Assembly: GCF_000938255.1 (NCBI RefSeq)
Contig: NZ_JYMR01000037.1
Location: 1 to 44,380 of the forward strand
From: Bradyrhizobium sp. LTSP849
GTDB lineage: Bacteria > Pseudomonadota > Alphaproteobacteria > Rhizobiales > Xanthobacteraceae
Direction of reading: 5' to 3'
Length of the DNA: 44,380 bases
The notes under the pieces are model-generated. The model did not search any database and was not told where the DNA came from. It saw only the letters and a program-made list of their open reading frames with translations. Both the position numbers and the translations under genes were made by a program. Below, in pieces: positions 1 to 10,063 of this stretch (position 1 is its first letter; each line of letters opens with the position of its first letter).

Positions 1-13
1 AGGAGACGCAAAG

Positions 14-487
14 ATGAGCAAGAAGATGCAGACGGGCGAAGGCGCCATGGTCGAATACGTCACCGCGATGATCGGTGGCCAGCTGTTCGGCCTGCCGATC
101 TCCCGGGTCCAGGACGTGTTCATGCCCGAACGCGTCACCCGCGTTCCCTTGTCCTCGCGCGAGATCGCGGGCGTGTTGAACCTGCGCGGCCGCATCGTCA
201 CCGTGGTCGACATGCGCGCCCGGCTCGGCCTGCCCAAGCCCGAGGACGGCAAGGTGCCGATGGCGGTCGGCGTTGATCTCCGCGGTGAATCCTATGGCCT
301 GCTGATCGACCAGATCGGCGAGGTCCTGCGCCTGTCCGAGGACGGCAAGGAAGAAAACCCCGTCAACCTCGACCCCCGCATGGCCAAGCTCGCCGGCGGT
401 GTCCACCGCCTCGACGGACAGCTCATGGTCGTCCTCGACGTCGATCGCGTGCTCGAACTCAAAACCGAAGTGCAAATGGCTGCGTGA
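14..487 (+). CDS. cheW: Chemotaxis coupling protein CheW
   Basis: CheW links methyl-accepting receptors to the kinase CheA in the cytoplasmic signalling array. The 157-residue protein has the expected length and the CheW-fold hallmarks: a GQLFGLPISRVQDV segment near residues 22-35, NLRGRIVTVVDMRARLGL near 56-73 and a C-terminal LDVDRVL strand. An AGGAG ribosome site lies nine bases before the ATG at the very edge of the window. Its stop is 33 bases before cheY, so it belongs to a chemotaxis operon whose upstream part (probably cheA) is outside the window. The family call is secure; which of several possible che clusters this is cannot be told. Confidence 0.95.
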   Translation: MSKKMQTGEGAMVEYVTAMIGGQLFGLPISRVQDVFMPERVTRVPLSSREIAGVLNLRGRIVTVVDMRARLGLPKPEDGKVPMAVGVDLRGESYGLLIDQIGEVLRLSEDGKEENPVNLDPRMAKLAGGVHRLDGQLMVVLDVDRVLELKTEVQMAA

Positions 488-519
488 GCTAACAAAAACA
501 TCGAAGCCGGAGAACCAAT

Positions 520-906
520 ATGAAGACGTGTTTGGTGGTCGATGATTCCAGCGTCGTGCGCAAGATCGCACGCCGGATCCTGGAAGGCCTGGAATTCGAA
601 GTCACCGAAGCCGAGGACGGCTCGAAAGCGCTCGAGATCTGTCAGCGGAAGCTGCCCGACGCGGTGCTGCTCGACTGGAACATGCCCGTCATGGACGGCT
701 TCGAGTTCATGGGCCACATGCGCCGCCTGCCCGGCGGCGACCAGCCCAAGGTGGTGTTCTGCACCACCGAGAACAACGTGGCTCACATCGCCCAGGCGCT
801 CAGCGGCGGCGCCAACGAGTACATCATGAAGCCCTTCGACAAAGACATTATCGCCGACAAGTTCGCTGAAGTTGGCCTGATCCCGGTCGGACAAGCCATG
901 GTCTGA
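520..906 (+). CDS. cheY: Chemotaxis response regulator CheY
   Basis: This is a single-domain receiver protein of 128 residues, the usual CheY length. The acidic pair D8/D9 (LVVDDSS), phospho-acceptor D52 (LLDWNMPVMDG), switch T82/T83 and conserved K104 (IMKPFD) are all present, so it should be phosphorylated by CheA and act on the flagellar motor or serve as a phosphate sink. It lies 33 bases after cheW and about 60 bases before cheR. The text GCCGGAGAACCAAT before the ATG supplies a GGAG ribosome site. Confidence 0.95.
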   Translation: MKTCLVVDDSSVVRKIARRILEGLEFEVTEAEDGSKALEICQRKLPDAVLLDWNMPVMDGFEFMGHMRRLPGGDQPKVVFCTTENNVAHIAQALSGGANEYIMKPFDKDIIADKFAEVGLIPVGQAMV

Positions 907-967
907 GTGTGTCTGGCCCGAGTCCTTTGGCCAGAGTGTTCCCAGTACAGCTTCCGAGAGGCTATCC

Positions 968-1843
968 GTGACCCCGACCGAGTATGAGTATCTGCGCAAG
1001 TTTCTGAGGGATCATTCTGGTCTCGACCTGTCCGCAGACAAGCAATATCTGATCGAAAGCCGCCTGCTGCCGCTGGCGCGCAAGGCCAATCTCTCCGGCA
1101 TCGGCGAGCTCGTGCAGAAGCTGCAAGGCGGCTCGAGCGCGCTCGTCACCAGCGTGGTCGAAGCCATGACCACCAACGAGACCTTCTTCTTCCGCGACAA
1201 GGTCCCGTTCGATCATTTCCGCGACACCATCATGCCGGAGGTCATCAAGGCCCGTGCCGGCCGCCGCAGCGTGCGCATCTGGTGCGCCGCCGGTTCGACC
1301 GGGCAGGAGCCCTATTCGCTGGCGATGAGCCTGAAGGAGATGGGCGCAGCACTCACCGGCTGGCGCGTCGAGATCATCGCGACCGATCTGTCGCAGGAGG
1401 TGCTGGAGAAGGCCAAGGCCGGCATCTACAGCCAGTTCGAAGTGCAGCGCGGCCTGCCGATCCAGATGCTGATGAAATATTTCAAGCAGACCGGCGAGAC
1501 CTGGCAGGTCAATCCCGAACTGCGCGCGATGATCCAGCACCGGCAGCTCAACCTGCTGCACGATTTCGCCCAGCTCGGCACGTTCGACGTCATCTTTTGC
1601 CGCAACGTGCTGATCTATTTCGACCAGGACACCAAGATCAACATCTTCAACCGCCTGGCGCGCCAGATCGAGGGTGACGGCTTCCTGGTGCTGGGTGCGG
1701 CCGAAACCGTGGTCGGCCTGACCGACACGTTCAAGCCGCTTCCGGAGCGCCGCGGCCTCTACAAGCCGAACGATCCGCGTGCGGCCAAGCCAGCTGTCGC
1801 CGGCGCGGTGCCATCGCGCATCGCGGTGATGGCAGGACGATAA
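968..1843 (+). CDS. cheR: Chemotaxis protein methyltransferase CheR
   Basis: CheR transfers methyl groups from S-adenosylmethionine to glutamates of chemoreceptors during adaptation. The 291-residue protein has the small N-terminal helical CheR domain (residues 1-75, ending TTNETFFFRD) followed by the Rossmann methyltransferase domain: WCAAGSTGQEPYS is the SAM-binding loop, IIATDLS follows near residue 138 and FCRNVLIYFD near 214. The start is GTG. A CheB methylesterase gene, often adjacent to cheR, is not found between cheY and cheR or after cheR here. The downstream PilZ-like gene starts only two bases after the cheR stop, so the two are almost certainly co-translated. Confidence 0.95.
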   Translation: MTPTEYEYLRKFLRDHSGLDLSADKQYLIESRLLPLARKANLSGIGELVQKLQGGSSALVTSVVEAMTTNETFFFRDKVPFDHFRDTIMPEVIKARAGRRSVRIWCAAGSTGQEPYSLAMSLKEMGAALTGWRVEIIATDLSQEVLEKAKAGIYSQFEVQRGLPIQMLMKYFKQTGETWQVNPELRAMIQHRQLNLLHDFAQLGTFDVIFCRNVLIYFDQDTKINIFNRLARQIEGDGFLVLGAAETVVGLTDTFKPLPERRGLYKPNDPRAAKPAVAGAVPSRIAVMAGR

Positions 1844-1845
1844 GC

Positions 1846-2160
1846 ATGGCCGAGGATGGAAAAGGCGCGGAACGGGTGACGTTCAGCCGCGGCTATGATG
1901 TCTGCATCATGGCGATCGACGGCACCTGGCGCCGCGACTGCAAGCTGAACGCGATCTCCGACACCGACGCCATCCTCACGGTGGAAGGTTCGATCCAGGG
2001 CTTGAATCTGAAGGAGTTCTTCCTGCTGCTGTCGTCGACTGGACTTGCCTACCGCCGCTGCGAGCTGGTGCGCGTCAACGGCGCCGAGATGGACATCCAG
2101 TTCCTGCGCGGCAAGAACCGGAAGAAGCGCGGCGCGGCCGGCCATGACGCCGTGGCCTGA
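1846..2160 (+). CDS. PilZ-like domain protein, degenerate, in che operon
   Basis: A 104-residue protein with the size and beta-strand pattern of a stand-alone PilZ domain (FSRGYDVCIMAIDG, CKLNAISDTDAILTV, RRCELVRVNGAEMDIQFL). The two c-di-GMP signature motifs of the family, RxxxR and (D/N)xSxxG, are not recognisable: the second site reads AISDTDAI. It therefore may be a non-binding PilZ variant or protein-interaction module. Its ATG lies two bases after the cheR stop, which ties its expression to chemotaxis. The PilZ assignment is by pattern only. Confidence 0.75.
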   Translation: MAEDGKGAERVTFSRGYDVCIMAIDGTWRRDCKLNAISDTDAILTVEGSIQGLNLKEFFLLLSSTGLAYRRCELVRVNGAEMDIQFLRGKNRKKRGAAGHDAVA

Positions 2161-2299
2161 TCCGCGCCTCCGCCATCGCCGCTCCCGATACATTGCTTCA
2201 CATTTGCTGAAAACATCCGACTGAATTTGTCGCAGCGGCTTTACGTGGCCTAAGCGCGCTCGGTGTATCCATTGCCGGTCTCAATCTCAGGGTCAGGCA

Positions 2300-2803
2300 A
2301 TGCCAAGAAGCTCTCTCTCCCCCGTTACGTCCAACCTGCCCGACGCCGCCGAGCGGCGCGCGCTTCAGCTGCTGGTGGTCGACGACGACGCCACGCAACG
2401 CAGCCTGATCACGGTCGCCGCCAAGCAGGCCGGCCACGAAGTAACCGTGGCGCCGTCGGTTGCGGAGGCGATCGAAAAGCTCCGTGCCGCGCGCTTCGAC
2501 TGCGTGACGCTGGATCTCGTGCTGGAGGACGGCGACGGCATCGACGTGCTGCGCGAGATGGCGGCGGCAAAATTCGCAGGTTCTGTGATCGTGATCAGCG
2601 GCATGGACGGCAAGCGCCGCAGCGCCGCCCGCAGCTTCGCCCGCTCTGTCGGGATCGAGCTTCAGAGCCTGCCGAAGCCGCTGGATCTCGCGGCGCTCCG
2701 CATCAGCCTTGCCAATCTCGGCAAGACGGCAATGGGCCTGCCGGCGATCCATACCTGGGGTGGTGTTGCCACCGACGCGATCGTGGAACGGCACCGCGCG
2801 TAA
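2300..2803 (+). CDS. Single-domain response regulator
   Basis: A 167-residue receiver-domain protein. After a disordered leader of about 20 residues, a REC domain shows LLVVDDD (residues 24-30), phospho-acceptor D72 (VTLDLVLEDGDG), S100 in VIVISGMD and K126 in SLPKP. No output domain follows; the last 30 residues are short and polar. It probably passes phosphate within a relay or acts by protein contact. It is separated from the che operon by about 140 bases and so may have its own promoter. No cognate kinase is adjacent on this strand. Confidence 0.88.
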   Translation: MPRSSLSPVTSNLPDAAERRALQLLVVDDDATQRSLITVAAKQAGHEVTVAPSVAEAIEKLRAARFDCVTLDLVLEDGDGIDVLREMAAAKFAGSVIVISGMDGKRRSAARSFARSVGIELQSLPKPLDLAALRISLANLGKTAMGLPAIHTWGGVATDAIVERHRA

Positions 2804-2823
2804 GGCGCGGAGCGGCCATGCGT

Positions 2824-3147
2824 TCAGATGCGGACGATCCGCCGCGCTGATCGCAATCTATGCCGGGTTGCCGGTTTCCGACAAGCATTGCAGGCGTGGC
2901 CAAGGCCCGCCCGACAGGCGTTGAGAGCGGCGCTCGCCGTGGCATAACGGGGCGTGACGTCGTCGAGCACGAAAATGTCGGCGGAAATCATAGTGCTCCC
3001 GTCGCCGTCCTGTTCCATGGCCGCGTCGATCAGGCGCATGCTGGTCTCGATTCGCGCGATCAGAGAGCGAAGATCGGCAGCGATCAACTGTCGGCTGTCA
3101 GCTTCGGGCGTCGCGACGAGCAGGGGCGTGCCAGCGAAATTTAGCAT
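2824..3147 (-). CDS. Small conserved-looking protein of unknown function
   Basis: A 107-residue ORF reading MLNFAGTPLLVATPEADSRQ at its start. The ATG at 3147 was chosen over an upstream in-frame ATG because GGAGAATATCC precedes it. The middle (RSLIARIETSMRLIDAAMEQ) looks helical; the C-terminal third is rich in Arg, Ala and Cys (ACNACRKPA). No known family was recognised. It is convergent with the receiver gene before it and divergent from the FixJ-type regulator, sharing a 164-base promoter region that contains a palindrome (3208-3223). Either gene could be a target of that regulator. Confidence 0.6.
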   Translation of the reverse strand: MLNFAGTPLLVATPEADSRQLIAADLRSLIARIETSMRLIDAAMEQDGDGSTMISADIFVLDDVTPRYATASAALNACRAGLGHACNACRKPATRHRLRSARRIVRI

Positions 3148-3207
3148 GGATATTCTCCGTCCCCAGCAATAAGGCACTCCGCCGCTACTTGTGCGTTAAG
3201 TCCATGT

Positions 3208-3223
3208 CCCGTACAAATACGGG
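3208..3223. promoter_or_regulatory. Perfect inverted repeat CCCGTA-N4-TACGGG in a divergent promoter region
   Basis: The six-base arms are perfectly complementary around a CAAA spacer. The site lies midway between the starts of two divergent genes (3147 minus, 3312 plus), the typical place for an operator bound by a dimeric regulator such as the FixJ-type protein encoded next to it. The binding partner is a guess. Confidence 0.45.
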
Positions 3224-3311
3224 TGGGCCGAATCCGCGCCGAACGCCATAACGGTTGGGGCGGACGCGTCTCCTTAATGCCAATAGGAATTGGCACAAAT
3301 GGATTTGGCAC

Positions 3312-3947
3312 ATGGCCGAACAAACCTCTCGTGGTGAAATCTTCGTGGTCGACGACGACCCTGCCGTTCGCGACACCCTGTCGATGGTGTTGAAGGGGGC
3401 GGGCTATGAGGTGATCTGTTTCGCGGATGGGGCAGCGCTGCTCTCTGTCGCGCGAAACCGCACACCGGCTGCGATTCTGCTCGACGTGCACATTCCCGGA
3501 AAGTCGGGTCTCGACATTCTCAGGGAACTGCACGGTGAGGACTATCCGGCACCGATCTTCATGATCTCCGGGCAGGGCGATATCTCGATGGCGGTGGGCG
3601 CCATCAAGAGCGGGGCACTCGACTTCATCGAGAAGCCGTTCCGCGGCAGCGAGATCGTCGGCCGGCTGGACGAGGCGATCGGGGCTTATGCACGCAGGCA
3701 GGCGGAGAACGCGTCGCCGAAGTTTGGTTCGCTGCATTTCCCCGGACGTGAGCCGCTGACCCGCAGGGAGCGCGAGGTGCTGGAACAGTTCGCCGCCGGT
3801 GCCTCCAACAAGGAAGCCGGTCGCACGCTCGGCATCAGCCCGCGCACCATCGAGGATCACCGCGCCAACATCATGAAGAAGCTCGGCGCGCGCAACGCCG
3901 CCGATCTGATCCGCATCGTGATGACCGCAGCCCAGCGCGCGTCGTAA
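3312..3947 (+). CDS. FixJ/LuxR-type two-component response regulator
   Basis: A 211-residue transcription factor with an N-terminal receiver domain (VVDDD at 12-16, phospho-acceptor D58 in LLDVHIPG, S96 region MISGQGD, K108 in IEKPF) and a C-terminal LuxR/GerE helix-turn-helix (residues 148-205: LTRREREVLEQFAAG, SNKEAGRTLGIS, RTIEDHRANIMKKL). This architecture is that of FixJ and its relatives. The ATG at 3312 was preferred to the first in-frame ATG (3255) because the REC domain begins eight residues later. It converges on the large hybrid kinase gene, with a palindromic repeat between them, and could receive phosphate from that kinase or the other receiver proteins nearby. Confidence 0.92.
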   Translation: MAEQTSRGEIFVVDDDPAVRDTLSMVLKGAGYEVICFADGAALLSVARNRTPAAILLDVHIPGKSGLDILRELHGEDYPAPIFMISGQGDISMAVGAIKSGALDFIEKPFRGSEIVGRLDEAIGAYARRQAENASPKFGSLHFPGREPLTRREREVLEQFAAGASNKEAGRTLGISPRTIEDHRANIMKKLGARNAADLIRIVMTAAQRAS

Positions 3948-3967
3948 CGTTTTTCGGTAGAGTTGTC

Positions 3968-4043
3968 GTAGCCCGAGTAAGCGAAGCGATACCCGCGAAC
4001 GCTGCCGCAGAGTCCCGGATGTCGCTTCGCTCATCCGGGCTAC
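3968..4043. repeat. GTAG-type palindromic repeat, family A
   Basis: A 76-base element beginning GTAGCCCG and ending CGGGCTAC, with internal GCGAAGCGAT / TCGCTTCGC arms, so it can fold into a long imperfect hairpin. Related copies occur at 10830-10914 and 15758-15832. It lies between two convergent genes and its CTA at 4040-4042 is the TAG stop codon of the minus-strand kinase. The form resembles GTAG-headed REP elements. It may also act as a transcription terminator or mRNA stabiliser. Confidence 0.85.
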
Positions 4044-7000
4044 AGAGCCTGTCCGCTCAGCGCCTTGCGGATGATCCGCGCGAGATCGGATTTGCGATAG
4101 GGCTTTGCCAGCAGCAGAACGCCTGAATCCAGCCGGCCGTGATGGATGATCGCATTCTCGGTATAGCCGGACGTGTAGACCACCCGGAGATCGGGGCGCG
4201 TCTTCAGCACCTCGTCGGCGAGCTGCCGTCCGTTCATCTTGCCCGGCATGATCACGTCGGTGAACAGCAGGTCGAACGGCTGTCCGGAGACGACGATCGC
4301 GAGCGCCTCTGCGGCGTTGGCGGCTTGCAGGGTGACGTAGCCCAGCGAATGCAGTTGCGCCAGCACGTAGTCGCGCACCAGCCGGTCGTCCTCGACCACG
4401 AGAATGATCTCGTGCCCGCCCTCGATCGACGCCGGCGTCACGCCTTCGCTGACCGCCGTGGGCGTCTTGCCCGGCGGCAGGTACATCTTGATCGTGGTGC
4501 CGTGGCCCTCCTCGCTGTAGATCTTGATGTGGCCCGCGGACTGCTTGATGAAGCCATAGACCATGGAGAGCCCGAGCCCGGTGCCCTTGCCTGGTCCCTT
4601 CGACGTGAAGAACGGATCGAACACCCTGGCCAGCATGTTGGCGGCGATGCCCGAGCCGGTGTCGCTGACGGCGATCAGCACGTAGTGTCCGGGCGGGACG
4701 TCATTGGCGCTGGCATAGATCTCGTCGAGATAGGCGGCGCCGGTCTCCACGATCAGCTTGCCGCCTCCTGGCATGGCGTCGCGCGCGTTGAGCGCGAGGT
4801 TGAGGATCGCCGTGGTGAGCTGGTTGGGATCGACGATCGCGACGCAGCTCTCGTCCTCGAACACGGACTCGATCTGGATCTGCTCGCCGAGCGTCGGCCG
4901 CAACAGCTTTGCGGTGTCGATGATCAGCGAGTTGATGTCGATCTCGCGCGGCTGGAGCGGCTGCTTGCGCGCGAACGCGAGCAGATGCTGGGTCAGCTCG
5001 GCGCCGCGCCCGGCAGCCTCGTCGATCATCTTGGTGATCGCGGCAAGCTCCGGCTCTTTCGCCACCGCGTCCGCCAGGATCTCGATTGTCCCGGTGATGA
5101 CGGTGAGGATGTTGTTGAAATCGTGCGCCACGCCGCCGGTGAGCTGGCCGACCGCTTCCATCTTCTCGGCATGACGGATGCGCTCCTCGGACGCGATCTT
5201 GTCGGTGAGGTCGCGGTAGAAGACGTTGAACAGAACGCCCTCGCGGCGCCTGAGCGCCGTGACGCTCAGCTCGGCCTTGAATTCCTTGCCGTCGCGGCGA
5301 CGCACCATGAGCTCGCGGCGGCGGTTGAGCATCTGGCCGTCCGCGGATTCGAGGAAACGCGCGAGGCCGGCCTTGACCCTCTCGCGCTCACCCTCTGCGA
5401 CGATCAGGTCGACCGCATTCTTGCCGAGCGCCTCGTCGCGCCGCCAGCCGAACAGCTCCTCGGCCCGCGAGCTCCAGTTCAGGATGGTGCTGCGATCGTC
5501 GGTCTGGACGAAGGCGTCGAGTGCGGTCTCGACGATGTTGCGCGCGAGCAGTTCGCTTTCCCGCAAGGACTCGTCTGCGAGCCGTGCCTCGGTCATGTCG
5601 CGCCCGACGAAGAAGAAGCGCTTGGCCTGATCCGACCAATTGCCGAGCCAGGAGAGCCAGACCTCGCGCCCATCCTTGTGGAAGCAGCGGGTGTCGGCGA
5701 GCTTCGGATGCCCGCCCTGCCGCAGCGCGCGCATCTCCGCGCGGGATTGATCGAGATGGTCGGGATGAATGAAATCGACGCCGCTGCGGCCGATCATCTC
5801 GCCCGGCCGGTAGCCCAGAATGGCCTCGCTGCTCGGGCTGATCTGCACGATATGGCCCCGCGCGTTCATGATCATGATCAGATCCTGCGAGGTGTCGAAG
5901 AGCTGCCGCCGCTCCTCGATCTGCTGCTGGAGCGCCCGCTCGGCGCGCCGCTCCTCGGTGAGGCTGCGCGCGCTCCCGGAGGCGCCGATGATCTCGCCCG
6001 ACGGCCCCCTGATCGGCGAGAGGCTGAGCGAGATTTCGACCGGCGTGCCGTCCCTGCGCAGGCGCACCGTCTCGAGCCGTTCGATCGGCTCACCCCGGGC
6101 GATCCGCGCCAGATAGTCCTTGCCCTGCTCGCGGCGGTCAGGCGGGACAATGATCGCGGTGGATTGTCCGATCGCCTCATTCGCCGAATAGCCATAGAGG
6201 CGTTCGGCGGCAGGATTCCAGCCCGTAATGACGGCATCGAGCGACTGCATCACGATTGCGTCGTCGGACGATTCGACAGCAGCGCTGAACAAGCGCTCGC
6301 GCGCCTCGTGGTGGCTTCGTGCGGCCTCGGTGCGGCGATGCTCCCGGACCTCGCGCTCGAGGGCAGCTGTTTTCGCCCGCGTCTCCTCGACCATCTGGGC
6401 AAAAGCCCGCGCCAGCACGCCCGTCTCGCCGCTTGCATCGACGGGGATGTCGGCGGGCCGGCCGCTGCCGATCGCCTCCACCGCCGCGGTCAGGCGCCCG
6501 ATCGGGCGGGTCAATGAGCGCGCCAGGAGCACTGCGAGTAAAGCCGCGGCGAGGACGGCAAGCACGCCGACGAGCAAGGACGTTTTTTGAATGGCGGCCG
6601 GCACGCGGCCGAAGACGGACGGGGGAACGATCACAAGGATTGCGACCCATTCCTTGCCAGCAAGCAGCGCCGGCGCAATCGCCGCACCGCTCGGCCGGCC
6701 CGACCGATCGGTCATGATCTGCGTGGATACGGCCGACGTGCCGGCCAAGCTCGAAAAAAATGGAAAATCACTGCGCCAGTTGGTCGGGTGGCCACGCAGC
6801 GAGCCGAATTCTCGCGCGCGATCGGGATTGACCAGATAGTCGCCGTGCGAATTCACGACGTAAATCTCTCCTGCCGAGCTCGTCGTCGAGCGGATGCGGT
6901 CGAGAGCCGGACGCATGTCGATGTTGGCGATGATGATACCGAACGGCTTGCCGTCCGGCGCGAACAGCGGCGTTGCGACCCGCAGAGTCGGAATGTGCAG

Positions 7001-7555
7001 ATCTGCGGTCCCCCCCTGACGGGTCGCGAGATCGATGGGAGAGACATAAATCTCGCCCGGCGCCAGTTGAATCGTCTCGTGAAAATAGGTTCGCTCGCCC
7101 TTGCTCTCCAGTTCGCTGTCGGGGACGATCCGTGCTGCGCCGTTCGGGCCGGAGCGATCGACGCGGACCAGTTCGCGCTGATCGTCGTCAAGACCGATGA
7201 TTCGAAACTGCCCGTAGCTGGGTTTGGCCTCGATCTCGGCCGCGAGCCGCGTCGCGATGCGCTCGCGCCAAGTTTGCTCTGACACGCCGTCGACAGCGTC
7301 AGTTCCTCCACCGACGTGGGCGCGGATCAGACCATTGATTGCCGCGGCGGAGCGATAGCCGATCAGATCGCCGCGAACTCCGGCAACGTAGGATTCAAGA
7401 TTGGTCGCCAGCAGGCGTGACTGGGCTTCGACCCGCTCCAGCACGCGCGGAATGACGGCTTGCGTGATGTTGCGATAGCCCAGCCAATCGACCGCCGCCA
7501 CGGTCACCGCGACCAGCAGAATCATTGCGATGGCCAGCCGGGTTGCGAGGGTCAT
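4040..7555 (-). CDS. Hybrid sensor histidine kinase (Cache-HAMP-PAS-PAS-PAS-HisKA-HATPase-REC)
   Basis: A 1171-residue membrane kinase. TM1 is near residues 7-27, a large periplasmic Cache-type sensor spans 30-320, TM2 is near 324-346 and HAMP follows (347-400). Three PAS domains lie near 421-535, 550-660 and 668-790. The dimerisation helix carries phospho-acceptor H811 (GGVAHDFNN). The ATPase domain has its N box around N923 (LNARDAMP) and a DTGSGI glycine box at 965-970. A C-terminal receiver carries D1100 (LLFTDVIMPG) and a KPYRKSDL end. The class is the HisKA_4-like hybrid kinases common in rhizobia. The stop codon lies in a palindromic repeat. A single-domain regulator 68 bases upstream on the same strand is the probable partner. 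The ligand is unknown. Confidence 0.95.
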   Translation of the reverse strand: MTLATRLAIAMILLVAVTVAAVDWLGYRNITQAVIPRVLERVEAQSRLLATNLESYVAGVRGDLIGYRSAAAINGLIRAHVGGGTDAVDGVSEQTWRERIATRLAAEIEAKPSYGQFRIIGLDDDQRELVRVDRSGPNGAARIVPDSELESKGERTYFHETIQLAPGEIYVSPIDLATRQGGTADLHIPTLRVATPLFAPDGKPFGIIIANIDMRPALDRIRSTTSSAGEIYVVNSHGDYLVNPDRAREFGSLRGHPTNWRSDFPFFSSLAGTSAVSTQIMTDRSGRPSGAAIAPALLAGKEWVAILVIVPPSVFGRVPAAIQKTSLLVGVLAVLAAALLAVLLARSLTRPIGRLTAAVEAIGSGRPADIPVDASGETGVLARAFAQMVEETRAKTAALEREVREHRRTEAARSHHEARERLFSAAVESSDDAIVMQSLDAVITGWNPAAERLYGYSANEAIGQSTAIIVPPDRREQGKDYLARIARGEPIERLETVRLRRDGTPVEISLSLSPIRGPSGEIIGASGSARSLTEERRAERALQQQIEERRQLFDTSQDLIMIMNARGHIVQISPSSEAILGYRPGEMIGRSGVDFIHPDHLDQSRAEMRALRQGGHPKLADTRCFHKDGREVWLSWLGNWSDQAKRFFFVGRDMTEARLADESLRESELLARNIVETALDAFVQTDDRSTILNWSSRAEELFGWRRDEALGKNAVDLIVAEGERERVKAGLARFLESADGQMLNRRRELMVRRRDGKEFKAELSVTALRRREGVLFNVFYRDLTDKIASEERIRHAEKMEAVGQLTGGVAHDFNNILTVITGTIEILADAVAKEPELAAITKMIDEAAGRGAELTQHLLAFARKQPLQPREIDINSLIIDTAKLLRPTLGEQIQIESVFEDESCVAIVDPNQLTTAILNLALNARDAMPGGGKLIVETGAAYLDEIYASANDVPPGHYVLIAVSDTGSGIAANMLARVFDPFFTSKGPGKGTGLGLSMVYGFIKQSAGHIKIYSEEGHGTTIKMYLPPGKTPTAVSEGVTPASIEGGHEIILVVEDDRLVRDYVLAQLHSLGYVTLQAANAAEALAIVVSGQPFDLLFTDVIMPGKMNGRQLADEVLKTRPDLRVVYTSGYTENAIIHHGRLDSGVLLLAKPYRKSDLARIIRKALSGQAL

Positions 7556-7622
7556 GTTGGCCTTCGCGCCGCGTCGAGAATGGACCCGAATGTTCTGTTA
7601 CGGCGCACCATGGATCGCCCGG

Positions 7623-8051
7623 TCATCGGCTGTCGGCTCCGGCATCGGGCCGCGGCGCGGATAATGATTGCGCCGATTTCAGGCAGCCGTCGACAGCCGC
7701 AAGCAGTGCGTCGGCCCGGAATGGCTTCTGCAAGCTCGCCACCGCCCCGAGCTTGGTCGCCATCTTCAGGAAGTCCGGCTCGGCATAGGCGTCCGGCGTG
7801 ATCGAGCGGCCGGAAATGACGACGATCGGAATGGCAGGTCTCAGCGCCCGGACACGGCGCATCGTCTCCAGTCCATCCATGCCGGGCATGAAGATGTCGA
7901 GGAACAGCAGGTCGAATTGGCTCGCCGCGAACAGAGCGAGCCCCTTGTGGCCATCGCCGGCGACCGTCACCTGATGGCCGGCCCGCTCCAGAAGCAGCCG
8001 GATCGTGAGCTGGACGGCCGGGTCGTCATCCACGATCAGGATGTTGGCCAC
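7623..8051 (-). CDS. Single-domain response regulator paired with the hybrid kinase
   Basis: A receiver-only protein of 142 residues (ANILIVDDDPAVQL, D52 in LLFLDIFMPGMDG, VVISGRS, LQKPFRADAL). The GTG at 8051 is chosen as start because a strong GGAGG lies eight bases upstream and the REC domain begins at residue 3; the upstream in-frame ATG at 8147 would add 32 residues without domain character. It precedes the hybrid kinase gene by 68 bases on the same strand, so the two probably form an operon and a phosphorelay in which this protein is the output. Confidence 0.9.
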   Translation of the reverse strand: MANILIVDDDPAVQLTIRLLLERAGHQVTVAGDGHKGLALFAASQFDLLFLDIFMPGMDGLETMRRVRALRPAIPIVVISGRSITPDAYAEPDFLKMATKLGAVASLQKPFRADALLAAVDGCLKSAQSLSAPRPDAGADSR

Positions 8052-8182
8052 GTCAAAAACCTCCGGGTCGGACGGGGACGTTTCCCGCCGACCGCAAATC
8101 AAAGCATCAAATGCGAAATTGTTGCGCGGATTGCGCCCGGCCTGCAAGCACTTCGGGTTTGTGCCGGCCCGTTTGGCCGGAT

Positions 8183-8222
8183 GTTGCGATGCAACCTGGT
8201 GTATGCACAGCCGCGTGCATAC
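8183..8222. promoter_or_regulatory. Operator region: GTATGCAC-N6-GTGCATAC plus GTTGC-N3-GCAAC
   Basis: The 8201-8222 site is a perfect eight-base inverted repeat with a six-base spacer, preceded at 8183-8195 by a smaller palindrome with five-base arms. Both lie 90-130 bases upstream of the sugar-acid dehydratase and within the 260-base gap to the divergent regulator gene. The form suits a dimeric repressor (for example GntR or LacI type) controlling the catabolic genes, but no such regulator is encoded here. The rest of the gap shows nothing else recognisable. Confidence 0.55.
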
Positions 8223-8312
8223 CAGAGGCTCGCGTGCCGCTCACCCGGCGCCTTGCGAGGGGTGGAGGGCCTGTGAGAAGAGCAGGGCGGATTCTCCGGA
8301 CGGACAAGGATT

Positions 8313-10052
<1,740 letters not shown>

Positions 10053-10063
10053 CAGGATCACCC

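Noticed and set aside
3290..3311. Possible sigma-54 promoter (TTGGCAC ... TTGGCAC) before the FixJ-type regulator
   Set aside because: The GG to GC distance is about 16 bases, not the required 10-base interval, so the -24/-12 geometry fails.
4139..6517. 792-residue plus-strand ORF antisense to the hybrid kinase
   Set aside because: Composition is His/Arg/Asp/Leu-rich shadow text in high-GC DNA with no motif or ribosome site, and it lies fully within a well-supported kinase on the other strand.
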